64,000 nucleotides of DNA. Source: Pterobdella sp. o SKG-2022 (lineage: Eukaryota; Annelida; Clitellata; Hirudinida; Piscicolidae). This document shows positions 62,085 through 64,000 of the stretch, in pieces (the stretch's first letter is position 1; each line of letters opens with the position of its first letter). A program made the translations under genes and the position numbers. The notes under the pieces are model-generated. The model was not told the DNA's origin, made no database searches, and worked only from the letters and a program-made list of their open reading frames with translations. Location: positions 8,945,907 to 9,009,906 of the forward strand of contig OZ038324.1 in assembly GCA_964035795.1 (NCBI GenBank), written 5' to 3'.

Positions 62085-63928
62085 TCAGCTTTTTTCAAGA
62101 AGTCTAATAAGTTGGAAGACTAGTTGGTTGTACTGGTGCCTGGAAACTCCATGAAACCTTGACCTCATGAGACTGATCCACTTATGCAGGTGCAGTCTGC
62201 CACTGCAGTTGATCAGTTCATCCAGCAACCCTTTCAACTCACCCGTGTCACTCCAACTTCTGCGGTTTGGAGTGGATGTTTTCACAAATCAGATATGGGA
62301 ATTCAATGCATACAAATGAGTCGATTGTGAATATGAGTAAGCTTGTGACTGATCAAGATAACAAAAGCATAATAAGCTTCATACAGCATAATAAAACTAC
62401 CCACGTACCGAGCAGTACCTCAATTCACAATTTTAATAACCGCCCCTAACATACAGATCTAACAACTAACTGCTTTGGCACAAATTTAATGATGCCTAAC
62501 CTCTCTGGCTTGAAGAACGAGGACCAGGTGTTGGTGCTAGGAAGTTTTGACTCCTTCATGTAAGTACCACTCAACAACAAGTACAACACTGATGCCAGCA
62601 TATAGTTGTCCAACTGTGTGTGTATGTGTGTGCAAGAATCATCATGCAGAGCCAGTTGAAAAATGCATTATGATTTTGCCTTGTTGATTTACACAAAACA
62701 TCACTCTGTGAACCAAAATGCCTTATGGAAACACACACACCTGGTATGACCAAGGAAATCCCTCTCTCATCTCCTTGCATTGGAACTCCATCTGAGTTTC
62801 ATCGCCATTTGATGCATTATGCATTACATACATTAAGGAAGAATATTAATAAGAAGTTAAAAAACTTAATTTAAAATAGATGGTAAACAATTATTCAACA
62901 ATTTAATTAACTTATTTTTAAGACAGTTATGATAATAAAAAACAAAAAAAATCACTATGTACTATTGCGTTAAATCAAATAAACTCAATCAATCAAACCT
63001 TATTCTTCTTGGCCATGAAGAGGGTACCAGCTGGAAACATCTTCAAGTCGATGGCTTCGCAAAAGTCTATCAATTTCAACAGGAAGCTCTCCTCAAAGAA
63101 CTCCTCCACACACTCATCCTCCTCCAACACTCTTCTGTGGTGCCAGCCGATGCAGTGAGTAAAGTGATCACTATCCAAATATCATGTGTAAATAAATAGA
63201 CGTATAATATCATATTGTTTATTGAGTCATTCTTGATTTTTAACAATAACCCACTTCTCCACCCCTCCTCCCTCCCCCCTACACACACATCACCCACTTT
63301 CTAATGATTTTTAACGGTATCCCACACACACAAAGACCACCCAAGCACCCACAATGATGCAAACAACCCACAAGGGATCCTTATATTAAAAGATCAAACA
63401 ATAACCAACAGGTTGATGAGTAGGACATTGTCTGCCTTGAGGTCTCCATGTAAAATGCCACATGAGTGCACAGTCTGTCAAGCATTAGTGGTGAATATGA
63501 TAAATTTGTTCAGAGAAGCCTTGTTTGAATATAGTACCTTACCTGGACGATGGAGAGAAGTTGGTAGACCAGCAGACTCATGAACCACTCTGGTAGGATC
63601 ACCTGCTTCTGTCGTTTGATGTTCACCAGGTCCTGATGGCGGTGATAACAATAATAGGAAAATATTTATAAGCATAATGGAAAGGTGTGTGGCGCAAGAT
63701 GAAAGAATATGATACAAAAACTAAAACCACAAAAAGAACAAAAAAAGTATAAAAACTCACGTACAAAATCATTAAACACATACAAAACACAAACATCAAA
63801 AAATAAACATAATGGTAAGCAGAGACACACAAACTGACAAGCAGAGTGCCATGTTGGTGCAGTTGGTTGAGGAAGACACTGCCCTCGTTGTAAAAGAAAG
63901 CCTCACTTATGTTCATTATACTCCCTCT
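62085..63928 (-). CDS. BUB1: BUB1 mitotic checkpoint kinase, C-terminal kinase domain (5' end outside window)
   Basis: Exons, 5' to 3' on the minus strand: ~63928-63839, 63632-63543, 63474-63410, 63134-62999, 62791-62741, 62613-62501, 62259-62085; phases all match. Translation shows AFFYNEGSVFLNQLHQHGTL, then SLLVYQLLSIVQTVHSCGIL, the catalytic loop HGDLKADNVLL (BUB1-type HGD in place of HRD), LIDFCEAIDLKMFPAGTLF (metal-binding loop and the IDMKLFP-like segment typical of BUB1), MEFQCKEMREGFPWSYQ and DNYMLASVLYLLLSGTYM. BUB1 sits at kinetochores, phosphorylates H2A and recruits checkpoint proteins. The metal-binding loop, DLG in human BUB1, is DFC here: Asp kept, Gly replaced by Cys. The N-terminal TPR, GLEBS and the ATP-binding lobe lie beyond the right edge. 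BUBR1 is less likely because the catalytic Asp residues are intact. Confidence 0.92.
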
Positions 63929-63991
63929 CTTCATTAATAATAATAATAATAAGATAAAAATAGAAGAAATAAAAGTAATAATAATAATAAC
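63929..63991. repeat. AAT-rich trinucleotide tract at window edge
   Basis: Imperfect AAT/AATA repeat upstream of the first visible BUB1 exon. It blurs the exact acceptor of that exon. Confidence 0.7.
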
Positions 63992-64000
63992 AGCAGTAAA

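Noticed and set aside
63478..63717. 79-codon minus-strand ORF as a gene of its own
   Set aside because: It is another frame of a BUB1 exon plus intron; the correct frame gives conserved kinase sequence.

Overview
This window is nuclear DNA from an animal. It is very AT-rich, with many short phase-consistent GT-AG introns, abundant microsatellites, minisatellites and small foldback elements. The conserved genes are animal-type: menin, a KMT2/trithorax-type methyltransferase, BUB1, DNAJC2 and a three-domain Ig protein. Nematodes lack both menin and haem synthesis, so the menin and porphobilinogen deaminase genes argue against a nematode. I cannot name the species. All exon models were read by eye from the sequence and checked for splice dinucleotides, phase and remembered family motifs; no database was searched.

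Layout. 2.1-26.8 kb: one long plus-strand immunoglobulin-superfamily gene with a signal-peptide exon, large repeat-rich introns, and an assembly gap of 200 N at 16063-16262. 26.8-34.7 kb: mostly intergenic AT-rich DNA with foldbacks, a 36-bp and a 21-bp minisatellite, and a few doubtful exon-like pieces. 34.7-62 kb is gene-dense: a Golgi-type glycosyltransferase (minus), DNAJC2 (plus, 20 exons), a tiny TOMM6-like gene (plus), menin MEN1 (plus, 7 exons, one homopolymer frameshift), porphobilinogen deaminase HMBS (minus, 12 exons), a secreted orphan (plus), two small orphan ORFs, and the PHD/ePHD/FYRN/FYRC/SET part of a KMT2 methyltransferase (plus). 62.1-64 kb: the kinase end of BUB1 (minus), running off the window.

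How the genes relate. Menin is a known partner of KMT2A/B, and both lie here within about 19 kb with HMBS between them. DNAJC2 (ZRF1/zuotin) is a ribosome-associated J protein that also has chromatin roles. The visible KMT2 keeps PHD1, the extended PHD, FYRN/FYRC, a WDR5-binding (WIN-like) motif and SET, but lacks PHD2, PHD3 and the bromodomain between PHD1 and ePHD. Several neighbours are head-to-head (glycosyltransferase/DNAJC2; HMBS/secreted orphan) or tail-to-tail (MEN1/HMBS; KMT2/BUB1).
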